Below are positions 18,168 through 18,775 of a stretch of DNA of 18,775 nucleotides, piece after piece. Origin of the DNA: Acanthamoeba sp. SK_2022b. Lineage: Eukaryota; Discosea; Longamoebia; Acanthamoebidae. Both the position numbers and the translations under genes were made by a program. The notes below the pieces were generated by a model. That model was not told where the DNA came from, made no database searches, and saw only the letters and a program-made list of their open reading frames with translations. The stretch covers positions 1-18,775 of the forward strand of contig JANDJZ010000217.1 of NCBI GenBank assembly GCA_027943245.1. Direction: 5' to 3'. The stretch's first letter is position 1; each line of letters starts with the position of its first letter.

Positions 18168-18775
18168 CGCGCACAGGGATTGGCTGTCGTGGGGTCACCT
18201 CCTCCAGAAGAAGGTCGACGAGCTGCGCAGACAAAGGACCGAAGAGAAGCAAAAGTGCAGCGAGCGGACCCTGGATTACCTCAAGGTAAAGGCCACGTCG
18301 ACCACGCATAGGCGCGCACGCGTGACGTCCGACGGCTTGTGGCTGACTGTTCGCCACGTTGTGCTGGCTTTCTCGCGTCCGTCATCAGCGAAAGCGCGAG
18401 TTTCACGAGATGGTCACTCGATTGCTTGTGATTGCGGGCGAGGAGTACGCCTCGTCGGTCAGCGTGGCCTGCGCGGCCCCCAAGAACGAGGAGACCCTCC
18501 ACAGTACTCTTCGCCTCTTCTCCCCTCCCCTTCTTCATTTTGCCTCCGCCAAACTCATGCGGGCGTCGTCGTCGGAACGCTGTTCGGCGTCACCTCAGCG
18601 CTCTATGTGTCGACCAATAATTGGGGCATCTCGCTGACCGAGCTGGCGAGGATGAAGCACGGGCCAGTGGCCGACATGTACTGCTGCCCTCACTTTTTTT
18701 ATATATATATATATATTTCCCATTTTTGTTCGTTGGTTTCATTTTGCTTTTTATCCTTTTATTTATCGCGGCGTG
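17069..18775 (+). CDS. F-box protein with acidic linker, 3' end outside window
   Basis: Exons: 17069-17299, 17357-17466, 17555-17664, 17806-18022, 18177-18285, 18389-18503, 18599 to about 18677, continuing past the right edge. Phases are consistent. An F-box lies at about residues 39-80 (MLPPELAAHVVTFLDYRELG, then LAQTCHLCRSF), continuing into NWKRLYIQTWALHN. Next is an aromatic/Cys segment (LPLCGACTSSWRALF) and WEYCSVDVG. A Glu/Asp/Gly-rich acidic linker and a Pro/Ala repeat follow (exon 4, about residues 151-222), then a basic helical segment (LLQKKVDELRRQRTEEKQ) and RKREFHEMVTRLLVIAGEEY. The C-terminal family is not recognised. The likely role is an SCF ubiquitin-ligase adaptor. The last exon's start is uncertain: the 95-nt intron 18504-18598 also carries an open Val/Gly-rich frame (GVVVGTLFGVTSALYVS) that could be coding, but no upstream AG fits. 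Confidence 0.65.
18109..18166. repeat. (CA)29 microsatellite in intron
   Basis: This CA run of about 58 bp lies in the 18023-18176 intron of the F-box gene and ends 10 bp before the acceptor CGCACAG, so it occupies the position of the usual polypyrimidine tract. Confidence 0.95.
18701..18716. repeat. Short (AT)8 run
   Basis: The run follows a T7 tract and is probably inside an intron whose donor is GTACTG at 18678. Confidence 0.8.

Overview
The window is nuclear DNA of an intron-dense protist with a compact genome. Exons are GC- and CpG-rich, introns are mostly about 60-125 nt with GTGCG/GTACG/GTAAG-type donors, and intergenic gaps are often only 100-300 bp. This style, together with an amoebozoan-like gene set, suggests Acanthamoeba or a close relative. 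That is inference; no rRNA or organelle marker is present. All gene models below were built by hand by matching exon phases, and each intact model is fully phase-consistent.

Left part (1-5868). A minus-strand CDIN1-type nuclease (TPD family, 3' end outside the window) sits head-to-head, across a 192-bp gap, with a plus-strand histone H3 variant. That variant carries three centromeric-H3 hallmarks yet keeps a canonical-looking H3 tail. Next comes a 12-exon plus-strand gene predicted to encode a 564-aa protein with ankyrin repeats, an F-box, a Rab/Ras-type GTPase domain and a C-terminal CaaX box (CILQ). Its catalytic switch-II glutamine is replaced by alanine.

Middle part (about 5870-12730). 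The composition changes abruptly: CpG nearly disappears and TG/CA is abundant. Inside this block lies a second, decayed copy of the ankyrin/F-box/GTPase gene (8709-10642) that retains most introns. It has lost about 550 bp of 5' coding region, part of the P-loop exon, and 16 nt in the GTPase exon, which shifts the frame. Where the two copies differ, CpG to TpG/CpA changes are prominent, which is the footprint expected from deamination of methylated cytosine. The rest of the block holds a frameshifted minus-strand gene remnant, a cluster of short spaced palindromes, degenerate repeats and no intact gene I can support. A 16-bp perfect inverted repeat lies near its right edge.

Right part (13015-18775). 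A five-exon secreted SIMPL-domain protein (plus) converges on a 14-exon YGR210-type Obg-like GTPase with a TGS-like end (minus). The GTPase diverges, across 205 bp, from a second F-box protein gene (plus) that runs off the right edge. Dinucleotide microsatellites sit inside introns of three genes.

Functional threads: chromatin (CDIN1 and the H3 variant, possibly co-regulated), ubiquitin-ligase adaptors (two different F-box proteins) and GTPases (one Rab-like, one Obg-like). The most novel item is the ankyrin/F-box/small-GTPase fusion and its methylation-style decayed duplicate.
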